A stretch of 64,000 bases of DNA from Chrysomallon squamiferum (GCA_012295275.1 CM022671.1:17128956-17192955); one strand, 5' to 3'. Positions 49,496 through 61,900 are shown, counted from the stretch's first letter. Numbers and translations are program-made. Notes: generated from the sequence alone by a model not told the origin.

Positions 49496-50536
49496 TTAGT
49501 ACAGCGTATCATTTACAAGCCTCTTATCACACTTCCAGCTCTTTCCTTTCCAAAACCAGTGACCAAACTTTTTGGCTCTGTGAATCTTGTTTTTATTTCC
49601 CTTTATCCAGTTGTTGTTGATGATCAGTGGCCTCATGTTTTCTTGTTCTTCTTCAGAGAGCTTGTACCAGAGGCCATCCGCGAACACACTGAACGGCAAA
49701 ACATTCACCTTCACACCAGCATATTTATCTTTTATAAGCCGATTAAAATACGTCTGATCATTGTCATTCTCCGAAATGAGCTGCTCTTCTGAGAGATATT
49801 TAATACTTTTACCCAGCCTTTTCATCATGTTTGTCAGTTTGTTCCAGAAGGTAATCAGAGGCTGTGTTGGCACCATGTACAGAAAACCTGCAGCAACCAT
49901 GCCTTTCCTTTCCGATATCGCCGAGGCAACGATCTCGTATCCGTGACTTTGCTCCTTGCATTCAGGAATGGGGTTTGAAAACCAGATGCAGTCCACTTCG
50001 AAAAGAAGCATCTCTATCCCTTGTTTTAACAAAGAAAGAATTATTTCTGTCCTTCTCACCATCAGCTGTAAATAGCCTACTCTGCTGAATTCCTGTGCTC
50101 CACCAACATAATTCATGTCCTGCATGGAAACAACTGTGACCTGTGGCCAGTCTCTTTTTAATTTCTTCTGAGAGGAAGCATCAGTCACAATGAACAACAC
50201 TTGCTTGTGGATTCCCATGTACATTGTGTTGCAGAGCCAGCTGTATGCAAAAGGCAGATAAGCATTGTTAATAAGACTAACAAGAACAGGTAGTCCACGT
50301 TCATTTATTTTTTGGGCTGTTAATATTATTTTTGATGTGTAATTCTGATGCTGGCGTGGATTATATTTATATTTTGATAATCTCGGATTAAATTTTCTAT
50401 TTTCTATTTCCAGGAATGATACTGCATCTGGTCGCCTTTTAACTTGTATTTCATAGTACTCCAGGAATAAAAACATTGCTAATGTCAGCAGAAGTAGGGC
50501 AATGTATATCTTAGTTCGACAACCAAATATCTTCAT
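49496..50536 (-). CDS. Type II membrane glycosyltransferase, GT77-like Nucleotid_trans domain
   Basis: A single 346-codon ORF on minus. Residues 9-26 form a signal anchor after a short basic cytosolic end, the usual Golgi type II layout. The lumenal domain from about 80 fits the nucleotide-diphospho-sugar transferase fold: PVLVSLINNAYL, VLFIVTDASSQKKL, then LLFEVDCIWFSNP at 177-189, where the metal-binding DxD is EVD, AAGFLYMVPTQPL, NDNDQTYFNRLI at 257-268 and NNNWIKGNKNK near 307. Relatives include plant RGXT xylosyltransferases and many animal homologues of unknown acceptor, so the sugar and acceptor are unknown. One N-glycosylation sequon (NYT) is at 65. Upstream, tttcag at 50591-50596 suggests a 5' UTR intron. 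Confidence 0.85.
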   Translation of the reverse strand: MKIFGCRTKIYIALLLLTLAMFLFLEYYEIQVKRRPDAVSFLEIENRKFNPRLSKYKYNPRQHQNYTSKIILTAQKINERGLPVLVSLINNAYLPFAYSWLCNTMYMGIHKQVLFIVTDASSQKKLKRDWPQVTVVSMQDMNYVGGAQEFSRVGYLQLMVRRTEIILSLLKQGIEMLLFEVDCIWFSNPIPECKEQSHGYEIVASAISERKGMVAAGFLYMVPTQPLITFWNKLTNMMKRLGKSIKYLSEEQLISENDNDQTYFNRLIKDKYAGVKVNVLPFSVFADGLWYKLSEEEQENMRPLIINNNWIKGNKNKIHRAKKFGHWFWKGKSWKCDKRLVNDTLY

Positions 50537-50590
50537 CTTTCTTTTGATATTTATGTGATTCCTACCTTCCTTTCATAGCTAGCATTTGTA
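50537..50590 (-). other. Candidate 5' UTR part of the glycosyltransferase exon
   Basis: Reading minus, a good acceptor (ttatttcag|TACAAATG) ends at 50591 and the first ATG of the long ORF follows 54 bases later. This implies one upstream non-coding exon whose position was not found. Confidence 0.45.
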
Positions 50591-50798
50591 CTGAAATAAA
50601 ACAAAATAAATAAAATGATTAAATACAAACACTCAGTAGATAAAGCCAAAATATACTGTCCAAAAATTAAAATTGAACAGTCTAACTGTTGCCCCTCCTA
50701 TCCATAGAATATATTTATAATTAAATTTATAACTTACTTTCTTAGTATATTGAATATTTCAAATGAATCAAAAGATAAAAAATAATGGATTGAGTTAT

Positions 50799-50831
<33 letters not shown>

Positions 50832-51459
50832 GAGAATATAACTATATACCTTACTAATATAAATCTATATAAAATTATAATATATTATATAATAATAAGA
50901 TAGCCGATATATGATTAAATAGATATTACCTCACTTTAAGTTCAATTAGAATGTTCTTGTTCAGTAATTAGGTATACGTTAAAAGAACAAAATTCATGTC
51001 TTTATTTCTTATAGAGGAAACAATGGTAGTTAAAAATGCAAAGAATTTGTTAAAACGAAAAACATATGTTCCGATAACATTGCCCCCGGAAGCATTTTAC
51101 ATTGCTCAAGGGACATAACTCTCAATGAAGATGTAACTAAAATGATTAACGGAGGAAGGATAAAGGAGAAAAAGAAAGGTCTACAAGGACCACCTGAAAC
51201 GTTCTTCAAAATGTAAATAAAAAGAGTGAAGATATTTAATCAAAGAAAATATATAAGAATACTGAAAAGAGAAGTAGGCATGCGTATTTCATAACAAGGA
51301 TAATGATCGGTGGCTGGAGGGGAAGTTATAATATAACTTACAATATTAATTTAATAATTGTAATTAATTCCTTAAGGAAGAATGTTTGGCGTAGAAAATG
51401 AGAATACTGCATAGTTTGTTTTTCCCATGAGAGCTAGGGATACCGGCTTGATATCATTG

Positions 51460-51510
51460 GCATTAGCCAATCAACGATCAGTTCTGATGAGATTCCGCCA
51501 TATTAATGCT
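51460..51510 (-). promoter_or_regulatory. Candidate promoter elements of the glycosyltransferase gene
   Basis: On minus the word aatatggcgga matches the AANATGGCGGC (YY1-type) element found near many metazoan start sites, and an inverted CCAAT word (gccaatca on plus, 51469-51476) lies nearby. About 1 kb upstream of the ATG, consistent with a TSS and a spliced 5' UTR. Speculative. Confidence 0.3.
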
Positions 51511-53151
51511 TAGTGTAAGCTTCAATCAATTTAGCTTGTTTCTTTTTTTGTTTTTTTGTTTTTTTAAATAAAGACACATCAATAAATATTTCAGTTTTAA
51601 TGTATGTTGTTCATTCGACTGTACTTTAACAGGAAAAAGTAAATGCTTTAAAGTTTTTTTTCATTATCATTATTTCCAAAATTGGCTTTAGTTTTGATTA
51701 AAACTGTAACACTGGAGGGAAAAACCCCCTAGAAAAACAACAACAAAACAACAACAACAACCGGAAACATAACCCCAACAAACAAAATAAAACAAGCAAA
51801 CAAATAAATAAATAAATACACAAAACAACAACAATTAAATTTTGGAACTTTTAAATGTTAGTGGTCACACGAGTATTATTGTTTAATTGTGTAAAGATCA
51901 TTTGTAAACCTAGGACTGCAACAACAACAACAAGTAAATAAATAAATAAATAAATGAGTAAAAAATTACTAATAATGAATAAAAAAAAAATAAAAAATAA
52001 AAAAATAAAAAAAATAAAAAAAAAATAATAATAATAATAAAGTTATATTAATAATGAGGTGTACGTTTTTTCTTTTCTTTCTTTCTTAATTAATAATAAT
52101 CTTGTTATCCAGATCGTGATTATGATACAATACAATTTATGGTTATTGCAGATTTTACGTGATATTTTAATCTTCCCGATGACGTTTGAAAGCATAACCC
52201 CCGTGTCTGCATGTCCAATGGTTTTGAGAAAAACTACATCATACACTGTAATTGGACTAGATAAAATACTATTTCAGTGATAGTTTCGGATCTGCATAAC
52301 ACAATGTAACGCAGAACTGGTTTAATAATACTGAATACACAAACATTTTGCTTCATACTTTGAACAAAAAAAAAAAAAAATAATAATAATAATAAAAAAA
52401 AAACATAAATATATATAAAATAAACAGCTTTCGGAATTTTGAATTACTGTTGGCTATCTTCACAATCATCATCAACACCGTCACTCCATAATCATCCTAA
52501 TTTATAATTATCATCATTATGAATATTAATTATTGTCAGTAAACGTCGTCATCGTCATCATGGTCAACACCATTTTTTTTTTTTTTTTTTTTTTGTTAAC
52601 TGATAATAAACAGCAGTTAAGCAGTCTTCCCTAAAATATATTTTTTTCTTCTCTCTCGATTAACAAAAATTATAACGAGATTTTAAAACTTCTCGTCTTC
52701 CACGTTAAACTTCCACGCATGTGCACTTTACTTTCGTTATATACCTGTAATACGTTTTCTCTGTACTGAAATCCTTACAGTTTATGAAAATAAAGTCATT
52801 GCCCTTGTCTGGCCCTTAATAGGATGATCTGTTTTAATTACTATGCTTCCGATCTGCAATGAGGATTAACTTTTTAATCAGAGCAATTAATATTTATCAA
52901 GGTGTGGCACCTCCAATACGTCAGCTGCCACATGCTTCCAGCGAGAGGGAGTCGGTGTTGGGTCGTTTTATAAACAAATTCAGAATGTATAAGATTTATT
53001 ATTTCAGAATATTATTGTAGTTTGTGGTAATTGTGTAATGTTGCATTTGCCAATAATAACCGTAAATAATAATTAAATCAGTATATACCCACGCAGTAAA
53101 AGCAGTTAATTCATAAAATGGATTATTAATATTATGGCAGAAAAAATGAGG

Positions 53152-53740
53152 CTTTTGTCTTGAGAAGGAGATGTTTTATCCAGCATAACGTGCGTCTTGT
53201 ACTCTAGGAAAACACGTTAAATTTCACAGAAACTGTTACCAGTCTTTCATGTACATCGCCATACTTGTATAACTATACTTTTGTCTTGGGGACGAGGTTT
53301 TTTATCCAGAGTTTTTTTTTTTCTTGTATTCCAGATTTCTCAGTTTTACATCGCCATTTGTAACACAATACTTTTTTCTTATTCAAGAGGTCTTTTAACC
53401 AGAGTATTTTAAATTTATCTTTTGGCTTGTATTCTAGAAAAAAACACGTTAGATTTCTCAGAAACTGTTTGTAATCTGTCATGTACATCACCATTCTAAC
53501 ACAACGATACTTTTGTCTTGTTGAATCATCCAGTCATTTCTAGAAGAAAAAAACACATTAAATTTCTCACCATTTAGTATCAACAACAAACGATACCTTT
53601 GTCTTGTTCAAGATGTCTTTTATCCAAAGTTTTTTTTTTTTTTTTTTTTTCTTTTTTATTTTGTATTCTAGAAAAATCACGTTACATTTCTCAGAAACTG
53701 TTAGTGACCTATCACGTACATCGCCGCGCTAGTATAACGA
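53152..53740. repeat. Five-copy satellite-like repeat, 86-139 bp units
   Basis: Units begin near 53155, 53278, 53371, 53511 and 53597. Shared words in order are cttttgtcttg, tttatccagagttt, cttgtattctagaaaa, cacgttaaatttctcagaaa and catgtacatcgcca. Copies vary by internal deletion and a T-run. Confidence 0.88.
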
Positions 53741-54384
53741 CAAAGAAGATAATAATACTTCCACAGAACTGCGTATCTCCTATTACGTAAACACAAATTA
53801 ATGGCAAAGATTACAAAGGGCGAATGCACAGCATCGATTCGATTGTTCTTCTGGAGAGGTTTTTACACTGAAGAGCGAAATGTGTTTTTGATCGATAACA
53901 GCCGTTTATCTCGTATTCGTACAACGAGTAATAATTTGAAAAATGACCAGAGTTACGAGCAGTAGTAATCAGGTTTTATTTCTCATTGATTTTTTCCTCT
54001 GACCACTGGTTGCTAATAAGACGTTAAACTGAGCAGATGAGATTCGTTTCGATTCTACTGGATTATCACGTAAATTATTTTAATTCGTATATCATCGTTA
54101 TTATTAGTTATTATACCTGCTAATGAATGCAAAAGAAAGAAATAAAAAAAAAAAAAATAAGACGCATTGTCCAATGAAATTCACGCCGATGTTACCTTAA
54201 TACAGGTATATATGTATAAATATATATATATAAAATAAAAAGATGCCTAGAAGATTATGTTGTTGGTTTTTCGAAAGAGAATAACCTCGTTGCCGACAGT
54301 AAGTATTATATACATAAAATAGTTAATAAAATAGAGTATGTTCTATATAATGATAATAATAAAATAAAGTACTGTTTATGTAAA

Positions 54385-54630
54385 TTTGTAACAGTGATTA
54401 AAATTAAGTATTGGTATATAATACTCATTAAGATTAAGTGTTGTGCATTTAACAGTAATTAAAATAAATTGTCCACATAATAGTGATTAATTAAATCATT
54501 TTGTAGATAACAGTGATTAAAATAAATTATTTTATAGATAACAGTAATTAAAATAAATTAGTTTGCACATATATAATAGTGATTAAAATAATTTATTGTG
54601 TATATAATAAAATAATTTATTAATGTATAT
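54385..54630. repeat. AT-rich minisatellite, about 35 bp units
   Basis: About seven or eight degenerate copies of a unit around aacagtgattaaaataaatt upstream of the GPCR start. Confidence 0.75.
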
Positions 54631-54873
54631 AATTTATGACGCACCTATTTAAACATTCACTGAGGTATGCAGAGATGTACGTACATGACTCGAGCATGAA
54701 AGTACATACATATTTATACATACATACATACATACCTATATACTCACACACACATACACATGCAAACACAGGAACCTATTTACTTCCGAGGGCCTTTTGT
54801 TTCTGACTTTGCCAATCAGCAATAAAGAACAAATATTAACTTTTCAGTATTCGAACTGAACCGACTGACGGAC

Positions 54874-55123
54874 GTGAAGATGTCAAACACGTCTGAACTT
54901 AAGTTTGGCCGACACGAATTCGTCACGACCAGTCCAGAGATGGCCATTCCTATTTTTGTCGCCCTAGGCCTGGGCACCGTGATTGGAACTTTTGGAAATA
55001 TTCTCATTCTTCTAGGAGTAGCCAGAGGCAAAGATCTGCAGAACATGGAATCGGTGTTCATTGTGAATTTAGCGTGTTCCGATCTCTACGTAACAGCCTT
55101 GGCAGATCCCATGAGCATCACAG
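54874..55123 (+). CDS. GPCR exon 1 (N-terminus, TM1, TM2)
   Basis: Encodes MKMSNTSELKFGRHEF to VFIVNLACSDLYVTALADPM and SIT. Donor is ATCACAG|gtagaa. This donor region is tandemly copied twice in the intron. Upstream Met residues are absent nearby, and MKM or the internal MSN can start translation. Confidence 0.85.
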
Positions 55124-55594
55124 GTAGAATTTAATCATGTGTAAAGAAATCAGTTATAAATTACGTTAAATTTACGTTAAATAAACGTCTCTGTATTTGT
55201 TCCCTACAGTATCACAGGTAGAATTAAATCGTGCATAAAGCAGTCAGTTATAAATTACGATAAATAAACGATTCTGTATTTCTTCCCTACAGTATCACAG
55301 GTAGAATTTAATCATGGATAAAGCAGTCAGTTATAAATTAAGTTAAACGATTCTGTATTTCACAAGATTAAAGATAAGTTTAAGGAGGTTCAAGCCAAAG
55401 ATAATTATCTGAGGCCAAATCTTGCTAATAAGAAACAAAATGATTAATATAATAGAAGATAAATAATATTTAACAGTGATTCATTGTTGAAATAATCCTA
55501 AGCTAAATCACTGGTAAAATTGAAATATTTAAAATGAAATTATATGTTATATTACGATAAGAATTATATATTTCACTGATCATACACACAATCA

Positions 55595-55690
<96 letters not shown>

Positions 55691-58600
55691 TTACTAGTTA
55701 CTTTAACGAAATGATTCTACAGAACTTAACTTTAAGATAACATTTAAATAGCAGTTTATATAATTTTTGTATTAAAAGTTAACTAAAATCATTTTGTTAA
55801 AATAAAATAGTAAATTTACACACATACACACACACACACACACACACGTAAATGTGTCTGTGAATTTATATGAGTATGTGTGCGTTTTGGCGAGTGTGTG
55901 TATAGAAGTGTGTAACGCCATTGTAGTTTGTCGCAAAGCATGTTGGTCTGATTCACAGAATACAGTTAGTGGGTGTTATTATTAATGTTGAGGTTATTCA
56001 ATAATATAAAAGAAATTTAATACTCAACCAATTATTCATTGTACAGTTCAGCACGATTAGCAGTGGTTAGAATTCAGGCAATGATGGATCTTATCAGTCT
56101 ATGTCTGCCTATATATCTATCTGTCTATCTATCTATCTACCTATCTATCTATCAGTCTCTGTGTATCAACTATCTATCTGTCTGTCTATGTGTATCATCT
56201 CTCTATCTATCTATCTACCTATCTATCTATCAGTCTCTGTGTATCAACTATCTATCTATCTGTGTGTATCATTTCTCTATCTATCTATCTATCTCTACAT
56301 CTATATGTATATGTTACAGAAATCACTAAATTTGAAGGCGATCTACGTATTATATTACAGAAACGACATGTTTAGAGTTCAGTTATATTGCGTTACAGGA
56401 ATCACTATGTTTGAAGGAGAGTCAATATATTACAGAAATGACTGTATGTTTAAAATCGATTTAAATATTATATTGCAGAAATCATTTTTTCTTTAAAATC
56501 AAGTTAAATATTACGTTAAAGAAATCATTGTCGAATTATACATTACGTTACATAAATTGCTGTAGGCCTATGTTTAAAGTTATATGCTACGTTACATAAA
56601 TCACTGTATCTTTAAATCGAGTTATATATTATATTACAGAAATGACTTGTTTAAAGTCGAGTTATGTATAACGTTACAGAAATGACTATTTGAAGTCGAG
56701 TTAAATATTTTATTATAGAAATCACTTTGTTTAAAGACGAGTTATATTACATTACAGAAATCACTATTTGTATATGTTACAGAAATCACTATTTGAAGGC
56801 GAGTTATATATTACGTTACAGAAGTCACAGTGTCTGAATGCGAGTTTTTTTATAACGATGCAGAAGTCATTTTATATTTAAAGTTATATATTACGTTACA
56901 TAAACTACTCTATGTACCTCGCAGGTTTACAGTAACATTTAAATTGGAATCATGGTTATACGTTAAAAAATGACTGTTTACAAATCACAAATATATGACA
57001 AAAAATCAAAAGTTAAAAATGTATGAAAGAAAAACTGTGACTCTCAATCTGATTAGTCCAGTAAAACTAAGTAATATTTCAATCCAGTCGTTTTCAATAT
57101 GCATTATATGTGTAGGTAATGTTTAACTGTGACTGTTAAAATAAATATAGATAATAATAAAGGAGAAACCCAGTGCTGAAATATGAGTGAATTATAGATT
57201 ACTTTTAGAAGACTATGTATCTCTGTTTACTATCATAGCCTTTATTAGACAAGACTGAAAAAGAGAAAATGCAAATAATCAATACAGCTTTAAAAAAGAA
57301 AATCATAAATATCCACAGTTATGATATTCAGCAATACGAGAGTTGTGAAATACAGAACATAGAAACAAAAAGCATAAAAAATATATATATTAGATCTTAT
57401 ATCTAAAAGTTTATAGTATATTTGTATTTTTAATGAAGTTAGTGATTGATGATATGTCTTCATCTCCTCCGTAGTGACTTATCAATCAAATCCAGGTTTT
57501 ATCTGTAAAAATAATTGTTTATTGTATTCTCTAAACTAGTTCGTTTTTATTTATTTATTTATTTTTATTTATTTACTTAGTTATTTACCTTTGTTATTTA
57601 TTTATTTACTTATTTACTTCGTTCTTATCTTATTTATTTATTTACTTCGTTCCTTTCTTATTTATTTATTTACTTAGTTCCTTTCTTATTTATTGATTTA
57701 TTATTATTATTATTTCTTTTTTAATTAAAATATACTCATGGTTTTTGTTGTATTCAGTTTCCTTCATTTCATAGTCTCTCTGTATGTCTTTCGGTTTATC
57801 TCTCTGACTCTCTGTCTGCCTTTTAATCTCTAATAATCTATCTTGTCTTTCTGCTGTCTTCTAGTTATTTATCCATTTCTCTGTTTCTAGCTATCTATCT
57901 ATCTGTGTATCTAGCTACCTGTCTATCTGTGTCTCTTTATATCTATGTTTGTCTGTCTGTCTGTCTGTATCTATTTATTCATCCATCTATTTATTTATAT
58001 ACGTCGATCTGTCTGTGCATCTGACTGTCTGTCTATCTATCTATCTCCTTATCTCTCTGTCTGTCTGTTTGTTAATAACTCTGTCTGTCTGACTGTCATG
58101 TGTAATCTAGTTATTAATCAAACACTCCCTAGATTTAATTTTGTTTTTCTTGTAGCTAAACTGGAAGGAGAAGAGTTTTTCGACAGAATCCCAGGTTTGT
58201 GTAGAGCCATCGCCTGCATGTGCACCATCTCCTGCGTCAACTCCCTCATGTCCATATCAGCCCTCAGCTTCAACCGCTTCATCTACATCTGTCACAACAA
58301 ATACTACAAGACGATCTTCACCGTGAAACGGTGCATCTGCATGTGCGGGGTCTTCTACACCATCGGCATCTGCCTCACGCTTCTCAACTTCTTGGGCATC
58401 GGCGACCACACGTTCGACAGGAAGAGTCTAGAGTGCATCTGGGACCGCATGGCCACGTACCCGTACACCGTCGTCTTCTCCATAGTGTTAGTGTGGATCC
58501 CGATCATCGTCATCGGCCTGTCTTACTTGAACATCTTTCTGCGCGTCAAAGCCTCGCGACAGAGGATCCACCAGTCGCGAATCAGCCAGTCGAGCACGTC

Positions 58601-58952
58601 GTCCAGCTTCGTCTCCAGTTTTCAGCTATGCAAGACAATGTTCATCATCTACATCGTGTTCGCCACGTGCTGGGCGCCCTACGCCCTCATCCTCGTGGTG
58701 GACTACAACGACAGCTTCGCGCACGCCCCTCACCTGTACATCGTCGTCTGGGCGCACATGCATCCTTCTCTCAACTGGCTCGTGTATTATTTTACGAATA
58801 TGAAGTTCCAGCGTGCCTTCAACAGTATTTTGTGCATCAACAGCTGTCGCAGTCGCGTGGACAACGAAGAGCCGCATACGCAGATAACCAGGAGCTCCAT
58901 CCACGGGGAGGAAAATAATATAGAGATTACAAAACACAGAGCAGAAATGTGA
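54874..58952 (+). CDS. Rhodopsin-class GPCR, melatonin-receptor/Moody-like, 2 exons
   Basis: Exons 54874-55123 and 58156-58952 join in phase 1 to 348 aa. A seven-TM plasma-membrane receptor of class A. Seen: N-terminal sequon NTS, TM1 with GTFGNILIL, TM2 NLACSD with Asp2.50, Cys at the TM3 start (GLCR) and in ECL2 (LECIW), TM3 end NRFIYICHNKYY where NRF replaces DRY, TM6 FATCWAPY, and TM7 HPSLNWLVYYFTN where NWLVY replaces NPxxY. The NR(Y/F)xYICH motif recalls melatonin receptors, but the general form also fits Moody/Tre1/GPR84-type receptors; ligand unknown. The second Met (54880) is an equally possible start. Confidence 0.88.
55117..55370. repeat. Three-copy repeat carrying the GPCR exon 1 donor
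   Basis: The exon 1 end atcacag|gtagaattt is repeated at 55217 and 55300 (periods 94 and 83 bp). Each downstream copy also has ccctacag just before, giving an acceptor-like site, eight bases (TATCACAG) and a donor. Shared flanks include cagttataaattacg. Confidence 0.93.
55597..55674. repeat. (CA)n microsatellite
   Basis: About 39 CA units in the GPCR intron. Confidence 0.97.
56105..56300. repeat. (TATC)n degenerate region
   Basis: TATC/TGTC repeats including a 70-80 bp segmental duplication containing atcagtctctgtgtatcaac, in the GPCR intron. Confidence 0.9.
56318..56930. repeat. About 40-50 bp minisatellite with acceptor-like words in the GPCR intron
   Basis: About 14 degenerate copies of a unit reading gttacagaaatcact, then tttgaaggcgagttatatat. 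Many copies keep a TTACAG word. No exon is seen after these. Confidence 0.88.
57535..58100. repeat. (TTTA)n and (TCTG)n simple repeats before GPCR exon 2
   Basis: Degenerate TTTA runs (57540-57720) then TCTG/TCTA runs (57770-58100), ending about 55 bp from the exon 2 acceptor. Confidence 0.9.
58156..58952 (+). CDS. GPCR exon 2 (TM3-TM7 and tail)
   Basis: Starts AKLEGEEFFDRIPGLCRAIA after acceptor cttgtag|CTAAAC and runs to the stop after KHRAEM. It holds TM3 to TM7 and a Ser/Thr-rich cytosolic tail. It is markedly GC-richer than its surroundings. The frame is open upstream into a TCTG repeat, which is intron and not coding. Confidence 0.93.
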
Positions 58953-59683
58953 ACAGGATACAAAAAAAAAAAAAAAAAAAATCACACACACACACACACA
59001 CACACGCACGAAGGTACACACAGATGCACATACAATATACAGGTATAAACATCGCAACACACCACAAGAATGAGAATTGGACATAGATCTGAAGAAACAA
59101 GACGTCCCTGTTTAAATGTCAGTACGTATGTAAATAAGTCACAGATTTCGCAGCTAATAAAAATATAAATGCTGCTAAAGTGTTCGTTGGAATGTGAACT
59201 GGCAGAGATGAAAAGAAAAAATGAACAGTTTATTGAAAAGCTAATTTTGTGAATATAAGATACAACAGATACTATTACAGATGATAAAAGGAAACAAACG
59301 GAATATAACGGAAATGAGATACAGACGTAATTTTGTCATTTCAGGATATTATGGAACAGCGTATAAACAACAATGCATTTTATAAATAAAATTCTCTGCA
59401 ATAAATATTTTGTTTATGTAAATATTGTTTAAATAATTATATTAAATGTGCTAATTAAATGATATGAATGTATTTATTAATTTGAATTTGTACATAATCA
59501 TCGGTAATTAATAGATTAAATAAACATAAATAAATGTCATTTTATGGTTTTCTCTTCATGATCTTAATGACATTTTTGTTATTTATTTATTTTTTCTGTT
59601 TTACGCTATAAATACATTTTTTTATTTTTAAATAATAATAATAATAATGATAATAATAATAATAAAAAAAAAGAACAAAAAAC

Positions 59684-59686
<3 letters not shown>

Positions 59687-59745
<59 letters not shown>
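59687..59745. repeat. (CT)n then (AT)n tract
   Basis: About 29 CT units running into an AT repeat, downstream of the GPCR. Confidence 0.97.
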
Positions 59746-59782
<37 letters not shown>

Positions 59783-61678
59783 CACACACAAAAGAATGTG
59801 GCATTGATAATAAAACAACAACTACTACAACGACAGATATTAATAATTTGACAACAGGTGCTACATCAGTACTAAATTAATTAGCGACGAAGATTACAGT
59901 GCTGGATAAAGATAATGTTAGTAATCACAATTATCTCTGTAGTTTTAATAACGCTGTTGTCGACGTTGATCTTCACGTTAATTATGATGGCGTGAGAGAC
60001 ACAACTGCTGTAGCAAGATATATGCTTCCAGTGACCTTAGGTGATGATGGTGTTATTAAAATTATAGACGTATTTTTAAAGTGCTTTGCGGACCACATCA
60101 GCGCGTGATATTTAATTGTTAGGAGTAAATGATAAATTTCTTTTAAGATAATTAAAACGCTAAGGACGCAACAAAGAAAGAAGAAACCAAAGGTTTAAAG
60201 GTTAATAGGAATATATTTTTAAAAATTATTTCTGCATTTGTGGTAGATTGCATCTTTTATTTATAACTACTGGTTTCAGTTACCGTTTTATGTAACAAGC
60301 ACAAAAACAACAACAACAAAAAAGATAGTATATTTTAACAGATTTCGTCTTCTCGTTATTTCGACTGTTTTATTGTTTTGTGTATGTGTGTAATATATTT
60401 TATTTTTTATATCAGAACAGTTTATAAATGCCACACACCTGAAGTACATTATTTATTTTCAGAAAGATCTTTTTTTTTATTTTTTTATTTCAAGGTTTTA
60501 CGATTTGGAAAGATCTAAAATCCAAATCGGGTTATCTTCGTGTTCAAGCAACCATTATACGTATTATAAAACAAGTTAAAATGCGTTCAGTAGAACAACA
60601 CATCATAATTCTGGGTGAAAATGAACTTGAAGTCACTCGTCAGGAAGGTATATTTTTCAAGCGAGTACGTTTCTTTACAAAGAAAACATAATTTTCGTCA
60701 TTTGTTACTGAAGTTCTATTTACAAGTAAATGTCGGGGGAAAAAGACAACAAATCCAACGCTAAGTTAATTAAGTCCTTCTGGTACATTTATAATGAAAT
60801 CTTCTTTACCTTATTACACGAGTTTGTGAATGATATTTACTTTGGCATCAAAATCAATATTGGCTTAGCTTTTATAAACATATGTTTTAATCTGGAATGA
60901 AAAAAAAAAAGAACTCGAAGGTATCTCGTTCTGTAAGTATTTATTTTTATTTCATTTATGTTCTTTATATGTCGTCATCTCATTTGGTTGATAAAATGTA
61001 TTGTAGAACATTAGGTGCAAATAAAATGTTTGAAAAAAATATATCACCTCTCTTTGTGATATTTCAGAAATGATGAAGTTGTTTCGTTAAGTTTAATCTG
61101 GAGCTGTCAGTCTGAAACATTTCAATCTGAACCGTAACAATACTCCTTGACGAAGCAGCCACAATACTAGTGGACATTTTCCCGTTCTAGAAAATATCTC
61201 TGTATTATCAAAAGTCACGGCTTCCTGTGATGCTCATAAAAGGCAACTTGCAGCTAATGGCAAAAGAATAACCGATGCAGTGTGGGCAGAGGATTAAAAA
61301 CTTTCATGTTACAAATACGAATTAGAAAAACATGAATTTATTATAATTAAAGATGAAAACCTAACATTTAAAGAAAGCAGAAAATGTCCATGAAATGTAT
61401 TATGGTGTCTTATTTTTCATTGTTTGTCGAAGTAATCATAGATGACATTCACTTCTTTCTCTGTAGCCAAACATCTGGTGATATTAATCTTTTCTGAGTG
61501 GAAATTTTGTTTTCTGTAATCAGTCATTATTTGTTATTAACATTCTCATTACTAAAAATCTGATTACGACTAATGACTTCTTCCTGTTAGACGACACTAG
61601 ACGTAATATAAGATACAACGGTTATCAAGGTTATTATTTCATCCGCCAGAAGTAATTTGTTTTCTAAAAAGTAAGAGC

Positions 61679-61717
<39 letters not shown>

Positions 61718-61900
61718 ATTTTAATGTGCATTTTCAAATACTTGCAAATTCTTACTTTTCTCTATAAATACAGGGTTAAACAGTCATTATAATTTTAATT
61801 TTATTATGTGTTTAAATTAATTTGTTACGAAAGTTCTCTTTTTATCTTTATCGCTTTCTGTGTGTGTCTCACTCTATCTTTTTGTCTTTCTGACAGTCTG

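Larger units (their letters stand above)
50591..54873. other. Intergenic region upstream of the glycosyltransferase and GPCR genes
   Basis: AT-rich, with A/T homopolymers, AAC/AAAT runs near 51740-52050, and two minisatellites (53152-53740 and 54385-54625). The two flanking genes are divergent, so both promoters should lie here. No coding sequence is supported. Confidence 0.55.

Noticed and set aside
49475-50088. Plus-strand ORFs opposite the glycosyltransferase
   Set aside because: They are antisense shadows of the conserved minus-strand protein.
57945-58155. N-terminal extension of GPCR exon 2 in an open frame from 57945
   Set aside because: It translates TCTG/TCTA simple repeats, and a proper acceptor at 58155 joins in phase to exon 1 carrying TM1-TM2.
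58220-58918. 232-codon plus-strand ORF and an antisense ORF over the GPCR
   Set aside because: They are shadow frames of the GC-rich GPCR exon with His/Arg/Ser-biased composition and no domain.
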